Source: Pseudomonadota bacterium (GTDB lineage Bacteria; Pseudomonadota; Gammaproteobacteria; Xanthomonadales; Rhodanobacteraceae). From it: 64,000 bases of DNA. The notes under the pieces were generated by a model, which saw nothing but the letters and a program-made list of their open reading frames with translations, ran no database searches and was not told the DNA's origin. Where the stretch lies: NCBI GenBank assembly GCA_018240505.1, contig JAFEFQ010000248.1, forward strand, positions 1-64,000, given 5' to 3'. Positions 56,528 through 64,000 of the stretch are shown here, piece after piece (within the stretch, counting starts at the first letter, position 1; every line of letters starts with the position of its first letter). The position numbers and the translations under genes were made by a program.

Positions 56528-57964
56528 ATGAGCAGCACAAGCACCGCCAGCAGCGGCCTCGCGCGCACCGCCTTGCGCGTCTCCGACTGGGCCGAGCGCT
56601 GGTTTCCCGATGCCTACATCTTCGCCGCGCTCGGCGTCGTCATCGTCGCGCTCGCCGCGCTCGCGATCGGCGCGGGACCGACGGCCACCGCGGTCGCGTT
56701 CGGCGACGGCTTCTGGAGCCTGATCCCGTTCACGATGCAGATGGTGTTCATCGTCATCGGCGGCTACGTCGTCGCCTCCTCGCCGCCGGTCGCACGCCTG
56801 ATCGATGCGCTCGCGGCGATCCCGAAGAATGCGCGCAACGCGATCGCCTTCGTCGCGATCATCAGCATGCTCGCCTCGCTGATCAACTGGGGCCTGAGCC
56901 TCGTCTTCGGCGGCCTGCTCGTGCGCGCGCTCGCGCGGCGCAGGGACCTCGCGATGGACTACCGCGCCGCAGGCGCGGCAGCCTACCTCGGCCTCGGCGC
57001 GTCGTGGGCGATGGGCCTGTCGTCGTCGGCCGCGCAGCTGCAGGCCAATCCCGCGAGCATCCCGAAGACGCTGCTGCCGATCACCGGCGTGATCCCGTTC
57101 ACCGAGACGATCTTCCTCTGGCAGTCGATGCTGCTCACGCTGGTCCTCGTCGTCGTCTCGGCGCTGATCGCGTGGTGGTCGGCGCCCGGCGCGCACGAGG
57201 CGCAGGGTGCGGAGCATTTCACCGACGTGCAGAACGACAAAAGTATAGAAGTGGACAACGCCGCCACGCGCTTGCCGGGCGAATGGCTGGAACGCAGCCC
57301 GCTGCTGACCGTCCTCGTCGTCCTGCTCGCGCTCGGCTGGGTGGTGCACGAGTTCGCGACCAAGGTCTGGTATATCGCGATCTCGAACCTCAACACTTAC
57401 AACTTCCTGTTCCTCATGACAGGCTTGCTGCTGCACTGGCGCCCGCGCGGCTTCCTCGACGCGGTCAAGCGCGCCGTGCCGAGCACGACCGGAGTGCTGA
57501 TCCAGTTCCCGCTCTACGGCGGCATCGCGACGATCCTGACCGTGGCCAAGGGCCCGGATGGCCATTCGGTCGCGGACAAGCTTTCCCACCTGTTCGTGCA
57601 GTTGGCCTCGCACGACACCTACGCACTGGTCATCGGCGTCTATTCGGCGATCCTCGGCTTTTTCGTGCCCTCGGGCGGCGGCAAGTGGCTGATCGAGGCG
57701 CCGTACGTCATGCAGGCGGCGAACGACCTGCACTACCACCTCGGCTGGGCCGTGCAGATCTACAACGCGGCCGAGGCGCTGCCGAACCTGATCAACCCGT
57801 TCTTCATGCTGCCGCTGCTCGGCGTACTCGGGCTCAAGGCGCGCGACCTGATCGGCTTCACCGTGATCCAGCTGGTCGTGCATGTGCCGCTGGTGTTGTT
57901 CCTGCTGTGGGCGCTCGGCTCGACGCTGGGATATCACCCGCCGGTGCTGCCCGCCACGCCGTGA
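56528..57964 (+). CDS. atoE: Short-chain fatty acid permease (AtoE family)
   Basis: A 478-residue inner-membrane protein with about ten to twelve helices. It begins MSSTSTASSGLARTALRVSD and carries DWAERWFPDAYIFAALGV, INWGLSLVFGGLLVRALAR and FVPSGGGKWLIEAPYVM, all typical of the short-chain fatty acid transporter family. In E. coli AtoE serves acetoacetate and butyrate uptake. Next to the 3-hydroxybutyrate oligomer hydrolase it suggests use of 3-hydroxybutyrate or related acids. Confidence 0.92.
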   Translation: MSSTSTASSGLARTALRVSDWAERWFPDAYIFAALGVVIVALAALAIGAGPTATAVAFGDGFWSLIPFTMQMVFIVIGGYVVASSPPVARLIDALAAIPKNARNAIAFVAIISMLASLINWGLSLVFGGLLVRALARRRDLAMDYRAAGAAAYLGLGASWAMGLSSSAAQLQANPASIPKTLLPITGVIPFTETIFLWQSMLLTLVLVVVSALIAWWSAPGAHEAQGAEHFTDVQNDKSIEVDNAATRLPGEWLERSPLLTVLVVLLALGWVVHEFATKVWYIAISNLNTYNFLFLMTGLLLHWRPRGFLDAVKRAVPSTTGVLIQFPLYGGIATILTVAKGPDGHSVADKLSHLFVQLASHDTYALVIGVYSAILGFFVPSGGGKWLIEAPYVMQAANDLHYHLGWAVQIYNAAEALPNLINPFFMLPLLGVLGLKARDLIGFTVIQLVVHVPLVLFLLWALGSTLGYHPPVLPATP

Positions 57965-57973
57965 CCAAACGAA

Positions 57974-58000
57974 AACGGGGCGCCTTCGCGCCCCGTTCTT
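57974..58000. terminator. Bidirectional terminator between atoE and the ABC permease
   Basis: AACGGGGCG and CGCCCCGTT pair across CCTTCG with A's on the left and a CTT on the right. It lies between two convergent genes, 9 nt after the atoE stop. Confidence 0.75.
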
Positions 58001-58021
58001 CGCCGCGCCGACCGCCTCTGC

Positions 58022-59350
58022 TCAGGATTCGCGCAGCGCCGTCGTCACCGGCAGGCGCGCCGCGCGCAATGCCGGATAGAGTCCGCCGATAAAGCCGATC
58101 GCGAGCGCCCACTTGATGCCGGTCCACAGTACCGACGGGGCGACGTGGAAGGTGAACATCAACTGGCCGGTCGTGCCCGCGGTCATCGTCGACGCGGTGT
58201 AGCCGTTGAACACGAGCCAGGCGATCAGGCCGCCGAGCGCGCCGCCGATCAAAGCGAGCAGCATCGTTTCGCACATGATCGCGACGACGACCGGCAGGCC
58301 GCGAAAACCGATCGCGCGCAAGGTCGCGATCTCGCGCGCACGCGTCGCGACCGCGGCGAACATCGTGTTGAGCGCGCCGAACACCGCGCCGATCGCCATG
58401 ATCGTGCCGACGACGATGCCGATCGCGGTGATCATCTTCGTGGTGCCCTCGCTCTGCTTGCCGAAGTAGTTCGCGGTCGTGTCGACATCGACCTGCAGGC
58501 GCGGATCGGAAGTCAGCGCGGCCTTGAACGGCTCGAACGCGTCCGCGGAGGTCAGGCGCACGAACACCGAGCTGCGGCTGTTGCTGCCGTTCGGACGATA
58601 GGTCGAACCGACCACGTCGGCGTCGCCCCACAGCTCGGACTCCATCGCGTCGTTCGACTCGAAGATGCCGACGACCTTCCACGCCTGGTTGCCGAGCTTG
58701 AGCTCGCGGTCGACGTCGATGCCTTCGTATTGGCGCTGCGCGCCCTTGCCGACGACGAGTTCGCGCAGGCCCGGCGTGAACTTGCGCCCGGCGATGATCT
58801 TCGCGTTGGCGCGCAGCTTCCAGGCCATGTCGCCGATGCCGCGCACGGTGACGCTGCCGACGTCCTGCTCCGGGTCGCCGCCCTTCATCGGCAGGTTCGC
58901 CGCGACGACGAGTTCGGGCGAGGCAATCGGCTTGCCCGCCTCGTCCTTGGCGATGCCGGGCGCCTGCTCGATGACGACGGTCGCGTCGTGTCCGAGCACC
59001 GAGGACACCTCGGACGCCGAAGCGCCGCGCATCACGATCGCCGTGTCGCTGCCACCACTGCGGCGCAGGGTTTCGCTGTAGCCGTTCGCCATCGCCAGCA
59101 TCGCGACGAGCACGCCGACGACGCCGGCGATGCCGACCACGATCACCGCGGAGGAACCCGCGCGCTCGCCGAGCGTGCTCACGCCGATGCCGGTCACCTG
59201 CGCAGCCTGCTGGCCACGCCGCGTGAACAGCATCCATGCGCCTAGCAGGACCGCGAGCGCGATCAACCCCTGCCAGGGCAGGCTCAGGAACACGAACACG
59301 CCGGCGACGACGATGACGAGGGTCAACAATCCGATCAGGAATTTCATCAT
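58022..59350 (-). CDS. ABC transporter permease, MacB/FtsX type (second permease)
   Basis: A 442-residue permease with two extra N-terminal helices (LIGLLTLVIVVAGVFVFLSL and LIALAVLLGAWML), then the usual helix, a large periplasmic domain at about 110-310 and three C-terminal helices of the FtsX domain (TRAREIATLRAIGFRGLP). It is the last gene of the export operon, 9 nt after the other permease. Confidence 0.9.
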   Translation of the reverse strand: MMKFLIGLLTLVIVVAGVFVFLSLPWQGLIALAVLLGAWMLFTRRGQQAAQVTGIGVSTLGERAGSSAVIVVGIAGVVGVLVAMLAMANGYSETLRRSGGSDTAIVMRGASASEVSSVLGHDATVVIEQAPGIAKDEAGKPIASPELVVAANLPMKGGDPEQDVGSVTVRGIGDMAWKLRANAKIIAGRKFTPGLRELVVGKGAQRQYEGIDVDRELKLGNQAWKVVGIFESNDAMESELWGDADVVGSTYRPNGSNSRSSVFVRLTSADAFEPFKAALTSDPRLQVDVDTTANYFGKQSEGTTKMITAIGIVVGTIMAIGAVFGALNTMFAAVATRAREIATLRAIGFRGLPVVVAIMCETMLLALIGGALGGLIAWLVFNGYTASTMTAGTTGQLMFTFHVAPSVLWTGIKWALAIGFIGGLYPALRAARLPVTTALRES

Positions 59351-59359
59351 GGCTCTCCG

Positions 59360-60520
59360 TTAGCGACCCGCGAGCGCGTCGACGATGTTGAGGCGCATCG
59401 CGCGCAACGCCGGCAGCGCGCCGACGACGGCGCCGATCGCGAGCGCGAGCACGAGGCCGAGCAGCCAGCTCTTCGGCCCCACCGCCGCGCCCGTGATCAT
59501 GCCGCCGCTCAGCTTCGGCAGCGCCGCGCCGATCAGGGTGACGAGGCCGATGCCGATGACGCCGCCGAGCAGCAGCAACAACACCGACTCGGCCAGCACC
59601 ATGCCGAGCACGCTGCCGTTGGAAAAACCTATTGTCTTGAGCACGGCGAGTTCGCTCGTGCGCTCGCGCACCGCCTGCATCATCGTGTTGCCGGTCAAGA
59701 GGATCAGGGTGAAGAACACCGCGCCCATGATCGAGGTGACGATCAAGCCGATGTTGGCGAGCTGCTTGATCCAGTTGCGCGTCGCCGCCTGTTCGGTCTG
59801 CGTCTTGGTTTCGTGATCGGAGTTCGCCGACAGCGCGTCGATCGCCTTGGCCACGCGGTCGGCGTCGTTGACGTCCTTGACCCGGCTGATGTACCAGCCG
59901 ACGCTGCCGCGGTTGTACGGCGTGGTCTCGTCGAAGTTCTTCCAGTGCAGGATGACCATCTGGCTCTGGAACGCCTTGTCGTCCTTCGCCTTCATCACGC
60001 CGCGCAGGTTGAAGCTCCAGTTCTTCGAGCCTTCCTTGTTCGGGAAGATCTGCGACTGCAGCGGGATCTTGTCGCCGATCTTCCAGCCGTACTTCTTCAC
60101 CAGCACCTCGCCGGCGAGGATGCCGTTGAGATCGTCGTTGTAGGCCTTCATCTCGCCCGGGTCGACGCTGACCTCGGGATAGATGTCGAGATAGTTGTCG
60201 CTGACCGCGAAGGTGAAGATCTGGTTGTGCGGATCCTGGTAGGCGCCGCCGAACCAGTTCGCATGGGCGACGTCCCTCACCCCGTCGACGGCGGCGATGC
60301 GCGCGAGCAGGGACTGCGGCAGCGGCTGGATGAACGACAGCTTCGCCCCGGTCTGCAGGCGCTCGGCGCCGTTCGCCGACTGCCCGGCCTCGGCGAACGA
60401 CACGCGCACCGCGTCGAGCAGGCCGAACAGCAGGAACGCGGCGATGATCGACACGAGCGTGAGGATCGTGCGCGTCTTGCGGCGGAACAATGCCGCCCAG
60501 ATGAGATGCAGGTATTTCAT
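59360..60520 (-). CDS. ABC transporter permease, MacB/FtsX type (first permease)
   Basis: A 386-residue permease with one N-terminal helix ([20 protein letters not shown]), a periplasmic domain and three C-terminal helices with [20 protein letters not shown]. It lies 12 nt after the ATPase gene. Together with the second permease it could form a heterodimer. Confidence 0.9.
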   Translation of the reverse strand: MKYLHLIWAALFRRKTRTILTLVSIIAAFLLFGLLDAVRVSFAEAGQSANGAERLQTGAKLSFIQPLPQSLLARIAAVDGVRDVAHANWFGGAYQDPHNQIFTFAVSDNYLDIYPEVSVDPGEMKAYNDDLNGILAGEVLVKKYGWKIGDKIPLQSQIFPNKEGSKNWSFNLRGVMKAKDDKAFQSQMVILHWKNFDETTPYNRGSVGWYISRVKDVNDADRVAKAIDALSANSDHETKTQTEQAATRNWIKQLANIGLIVTSIMGAVFFTLILLTGNTMMQAVRERTSELAVLKTIGFSNGSVLGMVLAESVLLLLLGGVIGIGLVTLIGAALPKLSGGMITGAAVGPKSWLLGLVLALAIGAVVGALPALRAMRLNIVDALAGR

Positions 60521-60532
60521 GACGGCGCTCCG

Positions 60533-61222
60533 TTATGCGTGCGCGGCTTGTTCGACCAGCGTGCCCTTGTCCAGATGCAGCGTGTGGCTCGCATACTCGG
60601 CCGCCTTCGGATCGTGGGTGACCATGACGATGGTCTTGCCGTGCTGGCGGTTGAGAGTCTGCAACAGGCCGAGCACGTCCTCGGCGGACTGGCGGTCGAG
60701 GTCGCCGGTCGGCTCGTCGCAGACCAGCAAGGTCGGGTCGGAGACGATCGCGCGCGCGATCGCGACACGCTGCTGCTGGCCACCGGACAGCTCGGTCGGC
60801 TTGTGTCCCGCGCGGTCGGCGAGGCCGACCAGCTGCAGCGCGATCGCCGCGTTCTTCCTGCGCTGCGCCGCACCGAGCTTGGTCAGCAGCAGCGGCAGCT
60901 CGACGTTCTTCTGCGCCGACAGCATCGGCAGCAGGTTGTAGAACTGGAAGATAAAGCCGACATTCGACGCGCGCCATTTCGCCAGCGCGCCCTGGTTGAG
61001 ATTGTCGATGCGCGTGCCGCCGACGCCGATCTGGCCCTGGGTCGGCGAGTCGAGGCCGCCGATGAGGTTGAGCAGCGTCGTCTTGCCCGAGCCGGACGGC
61101 CCCATCAGCGCGAGGAAATCGCCCTGCGCGATGTCCAGGTCGATGTGGTGCAGCACCTCGACCTTCTGCTTGCCGCGCTCGTATACCTTGCTGACATTGC
61201 GGATTTCGACCAGCGTGCTCAT
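60533..61222 (-). CDS. ABC transporter ATP-binding protein, MacB/LolD type
   Basis: A 229-residue ABC ATPase. Walker [17 protein letters not shown], signature [16 protein letters not shown], Walker [13 protein letters not shown] and the H-loop [12 protein letters not shown] are all present. ATG 61220-61222 begins [20 protein letters not shown]. It drives the two MacB-like permeases that follow. Confidence 0.93.
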   Translation of the reverse strand: MSTLVEIRNVSKVYERGKQKVEVLHHIDLDIAQGDFLALMGPSGSGKTTLLNLIGGLDSPTQGQIGVGGTRIDNLNQGALAKWRASNVGFIFQFYNLLPMLSAQKNVELPLLLTKLGAAQRRKNAAIALQLVGLADRAGHKPTELSGGQQQRVAIARAIVSDPTLLVCDEPTGDLDRQSAEDVLGLLQTLNRQHGKTIVMVTHDPKAAEYASHTLHLDKGTLVEQAAHA

Positions 61223-61246
61223 GCGTGAACTCCTCTGCTTTTTTCT

Positions 61247-61411
61247 TCCCTTCTCCCACCGGGAGAAGGGGGCGCGAAGCGCCGGATGAGGGAAAAGCCG
61301 CTCACTCCGAGACTCCGCTACAAATTGTGGCGCTCTTCCCTCATCCGCCCTTCGGGCATCCCCGATCAGAAACGCTTCGGGGACAGGCTCTTCTCCCACA
61401 GGGAGAAGGGA
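61247..61411. repeat. Dispersed inverted repeat (family A, copy 3)
   Basis: Outer arms CCCTTCTCCCACCGGGAGAA and CACAGGGAGAAGGGAA; inner arms GGATGAGGGAA and TTCCCTCATCC. The right half holds an extra CATCCCCGATCAGAAACGC segment shared with 56358-56511. It separates the adaptor and ATPase genes of one operon. Confidence 0.8.
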
Positions 61412-61417
61412 AGAACA

Positions 61418-62695
61418 CTATTTCGTCCTGATTTCCAGCTTCGCCCCGTCGGCCATTTCCGCCGGCGGCTGCCTGACCACGCGCGTACCCGCGGCGATGC
61501 CTTCGACGAGACGCAGATCGTTGTAGCTCTGCCCCGGCGTCACCGGCTTCGCGCGTGCGCGATCGGTGTCGATCGCGTAGACCGTGTCCTTGCCGTCGCG
61601 CTTGACGATCGCCGAGCCCGGCACGAGCACGCCTTTCGGCGGCGGCGCATTCGCGGCCTTGGTCGCATCTTCGAGGAAGGAGACGCGCGCGCCCATGTCG
61701 GGCAGGATGCGCGGGTCCTTCGCGTCGATGCCGATGCGCACCTTCACCGTCGCCTTGCCGCGGTCGGCAGTCGGAATGATCGCGATGACATGGGCGGGGA
61801 TCTTCCAGTCGGGATAGGCGTCGAGCGTGGCCTGCGCGCCCTGTTTCGGCACGACGCGCGAGATGTACGCCTCGTTGACGTCGACCTCGATCTCGAGCGA
61901 ATCCATGTCGACGATCGTGCCCACGCCGGTACGCGTGAAGCCGCCGCCGGCCGACAGCGGCGAGACGATCTCGCCGACCTGCGCGGCCTTGGCCGTGATC
62001 ATGCCGCTGAACGGCGCAAGCACCGTGGTGTAGTCGAGCTGCACCTGTGCGGCCCGCACGTTGGCCTGCGCGACTTCGACCTGGCGGCGCTGCGCGGCGA
62101 CCGCGGAGGTCTGCGTGTCGACCTGGGTCTGGGCGAGTTCGAGCGACTGGGTCGAGGCGAGCTTGCGCGCGACGATGTCCTGCTGGCGCCTGAGGTCGCG
62201 CTGGCTCTGCGCGAGCTGTGCCTGGTACTGCGCAAGCTGCGCCTGCGCCGCGCGCGCGCCGGCCTGCGCCTGCGCGAGGTAGGCCTGCTGCTGGGTCGAC
62301 TCCAGGCGCGCAAGCACCTGGCCCTTCTCGACGCGTTCGCCTTCCTCGATCAGCACCTCGGTCAAGGTGCCGGTGATCTGCGCCGACACGGTCGCCGCCC
62401 TGCGTGCGGTGACGTAACCGGTCGCCTGCAGTACCGAGGTGTCGGCGCCGCCAGCGCTCGGCGCGACGGCGGTCGCGGCCTCGACCTCGAACGCCTTCGC
62501 GCCGCCGGCAACGAAGTACCAGCCGGCCGCGCCGACGACGATCAACGCGAGGACCGCTGCCGCGGCGAGCCACGGCCAGCGCAAACCGCCGCCGGCATGA
62601 TCATCGCGATGCTCCTTGCCGATACGCAGTTCGTTCAGCAGATCCGATTTGTCCATGATGCCCATGCGAGTGTTGCGATCCCCGAAGTTTGCCAT
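61418..62695 (-). CDS. Periplasmic adaptor subunit (HlyD/MacA family)
   Basis: A protein of up to 425 residues with one N-terminal helix (WPWLAAAAVLALIVVGAAGW), a lipoyl domain split around a long coiled coil (AQAGARAAQAQLAQYQAQLA and following) at about 130-225, and beta-barrel and membrane-proximal domains. It is the adaptor of a tripartite export system with the ATPase and two permeases downstream. Starts at 62695, 62665 or 62656 are all in frame; 62656 (MDKSDLLNELRIG) is the shortest and may be the true one. No outer-membrane factor gene is in the window. Confidence 0.9.
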   Translation of the reverse strand: MANFGDRNTRMGIMDKSDLLNELRIGKEHRDDHAGGGLRWPWLAAAAVLALIVVGAAGWYFVAGGAKAFEVEAATAVAPSAGGADTSVLQATGYVTARRAATVSAQITGTLTEVLIEEGERVEKGQVLARLESTQQQAYLAQAQAGARAAQAQLAQYQAQLAQSQRDLRRQQDIVARKLASTQSLELAQTQVDTQTSAVAAQRRQVEVAQANVRAAQVQLDYTTVLAPFSGMITAKAAQVGEIVSPLSAGGGFTRTGVGTIVDMDSLEIEVDVNEAYISRVVPKQGAQATLDAYPDWKIPAHVIAIIPTADRGKATVKVRIGIDAKDPRILPDMGARVSFLEDATKAANAPPPKGVLVPGSAIVKRDGKDTVYAIDTDRARAKPVTPGQSYNDLRLVEGIAAGTRVVRQPPAEMADGAKLEIRTK

Positions 62696-62858
62696 AGACT
62701 GCCGTGATCATGATTCGCGCGACAGGGACAGTCCTCACGAATGCGGAATGACAACTGTCAGATCGCCGCATCGCGTGGGCGGCGAAGCGAAACACGGATT
62801 CGCTTTCCCGGATACGACGAACGAGACGCACGCATTTCGACACGCACGGGAATTGGCC

Positions 62859-63308
62859 ATGCCGACCGCACCCGGAAAGTCCCCGCCCACGGCGGCAGCC
62901 GGCTACTCCGGCAAGCCGCTGTGGCAGAAACTCGGGTTGAAACCGGGGCTGCGCGTACGCCTGGCGCACACGCCGGACGATTACTTCAGTCTATGCGACT
63001 TCGATCCCGCGCAAGTTGCGTTGATTGCGCGCAAGGCCGACGCCTGCGACTTCACCCACGTCTTCGCCACGCGGCGGGCGGCGCTGGAACGCGACCTGCC
63101 CGGTCTGATCGCAGGCCTCGCCGACAAGGGCGCGCTGTGGGTCTCGTGGCCGAAGAAATCGGCGAAGGTGGCGACCGACATTTCCGAGGACACGCTGCGT
63201 GAAATCGCGCTGCCGCTCGGCTTGGTCGACATCAAGGTCTGCGCAGTGAACGAGGTCTGGTCCGCGCTCAAGTTCGTCCGGCGCAAGACGGACGCAAAGA
63301 CACCTTGA
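62859..63308 (+). CDS. DUF3052 family protein
   Basis: A 149-residue protein. The order [19 protein letters not shown], a central helix-rich region and a [18 protein letters not shown] motif near residue 90 match the DUF3052 family. No function is known. The ATG at 62859 fits the family start; in-frame codons upstream are not supported. It is divergent from the adaptor gene. Confidence 0.82.
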   Translation: MPTAPGKSPPTAAAGYSGKPLWQKLGLKPGLRVRLAHTPDDYFSLCDFDPAQVALIARKADACDFTHVFATRRAALERDLPGLIAGLADKGALWVSWPKKSAKVATDISEDTLREIALPLGLVDIKVCAVNEVWSALKFVRRKTDAKTP

Positions 63309-63423
63309 TCCGAGCCCGGCGCGACGCCTGGGCAAAAGGGTTTCCTTTGCCGCCGCTTGGTGTAGATTAAGGGCCGCGTCACACGACGCGGTCCAAATCC
63401 CTACTTTCAGGAGAGAACCCGCC

Positions 63424-63825
63424 ATGAGCTTGGCTACCGAATTCAAGGCTTTCGTCCTGCGCGGCAATGTCGTCGATCTCGCGGTCGGCGTCGTCATCGG
63501 TGCGGCATTCGGCAAGATCGTCACATCCCTGGTCGACAACGTCATCATGCCACCGATCGGGCTGCTGATCGGCGGCGTCGATTTCTCGGCGTGGAAATGG
63601 ATCCTCAAGGCCGCCGGTGCCGACGGCAAAGGCGAGGTCGCGATCCAGATCGGCGTGTTCCTCAACACGATCATCCAGTTCCTCATCATCGCCGCGGCGA
63701 TCTTCGTCGTGGTCAAGATCATCAACAGCATGACCAAGAAGGCCGAGGAAGCGCCTGCGGCGCCGCCCGAGCCGACGGCCACCGAGAAGCTGCTGACCGA
63801 GATCCGCGACTCGCTGAAGAAATAA
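63424..63825 (+). CDS. mscL: Large-conductance mechanosensitive channel MscL
   Basis: A 133-residue channel that opens under osmotic downshock. It starts [20 protein letters not shown], followed by the first helix [20 protein letters not shown]. The second helix ([18 protein letters not shown]) and the C-terminal amphipathic helix ending EIRDSLKK complete the family pattern. AGGAG precedes the ATG. A terminator follows. Confidence 0.97.
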   Translation: MSLATEFKAFVLRGNVVDLAVGVVIGAAFGKIVTSLVDNVIMPPIGLLIGGVDFSAWKWILKAAGADGKGEVAIQIGVFLNTIIQFLIIAAAIFVVVKIINSMTKKAEEAPAAPPEPTATEKLLTEIRDSLKK

Positions 63826-63846
63826 CCCGGGTATCGCGCAATGCAG

Positions 63847-63874
63847 GGGCGCAGCGGTGACGCTGCGCCCTTTT
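63847..63874 (+). terminator. Intrinsic terminator after mscL
   Basis: GGGCGCAGCG and CGCTGCGCCC form a perfect 10-bp stem around GTGA and are followed by TTTT. Confidence 0.88.
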
Positions 63875-63990
63875 GCTTTTTCTGCAGGCCGGCCACACCG
63901 CTTCGCCGCGAAGTGGCACTACCCGGCGCAGGCGGGGCTTGCCATCCTCGCCGCCGCACTCATTCGATCCAGCCAGCACCGGAGTCCAAC

Positions 63991-64000
63991 GTGAAGCATC
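63991..64000 (+). CDS. Possible start of a further gene, cut by the window end
   Basis: A GTG at 63991 has CGGAG 7 nt upstream and opens a frame reading V-K-H. Only three codons are visible, so this is a weak call with no product. Confidence 0.25.

Noticed and set aside
57858-61259. A minus-strand open frame of about 1100 codons through the ABC operon
   Set aside because: It is a shifted reading of the two permease and ATPase genes, which have motifs and proper starts in their own frames.

Overview
The window is GC-rich, densely coded bacterial DNA. Gene content points to a gammaproteobacterium of the order Xanthomonadales, most like the Rhodanobacteraceae. The pointers are a fused XanB-type mannose-1-phosphate guanylyltransferase/isomerase beside the dTDP-rhamnose genes, a MetX/MetB pathway behind a SAM-I riboswitch, an E. 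coli-like cysJIH set, and many small dispersed palindromic repeats. This placement is inference from gene content, not from a marker phylogeny.

Layout. 1-1457 is the 3' end of mfd. 1517-4414 (minus) is a glutathione-dependent formaldehyde detoxification set (fghA, frmA, gfa). 4559-13727 (minus) is a nucleotide-sugar operon (rfbB, rfbA, rfbC, S9 peptidase, rfbD, xanB, S9 peptidase). 13926-17160 holds a CNNM/CorC-type membrane protein, trmJ and suhB. 17187-19692 holds metB and metX behind a strong promoter and a SAM-I riboswitch. 19795-25864 holds an EamA permease, a GST, a DUF2007 protein, glnS, a deaminase, tRNA-Gly(CCC) and a YdhS-like flavoprotein. 26027-38233 is a sulfur assimilation island: cysJ-cysI-cysH, a GFA-family protein, cysB, cysK, eamA and the sulfate transporter sbp-cysT-cysW-cysA. 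38517-43038 holds a DUF6600/FecR-like protein, thiS, thiG and trmB. 43438-49767 holds an SLC13 permease, a Rieske protein, a YedA-like permease, a broken brnTA toxin-antitoxin pair, an AT-richer orphan gene and class I fumarase. 49907-57964 holds a CbrA-like hybrid sensor kinase, a NarL/LuxR response regulator, a 3-hydroxybutyrate oligomer hydrolase and an AtoE-type short-chain fatty acid permease. 58022-62695 (minus) is a MacAB-like export system with two permeases. The right end holds a DUF3052 protein and mscL.

The most notable signals are regulatory. Tandem octamers resembling met boxes lie ahead of metX, cysJ and cysB/cysK. At metX and cysB they have the same geometry relative to the -35 element, suggesting one regulator for methionine and cysteine synthesis. 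A SAM-I riboswitch adds a second control on metX-metB.

The window also holds at least six families of short inverted repeats. Two copies of one roughly 300-bp family have a shared predicted structure. Some repeats or palindromes supply the stop codons of convergent genes. CysJ carries a 17-residue insert with a palindrome, and the brnTA module appears inactivated by three single-base losses in G/C runs.
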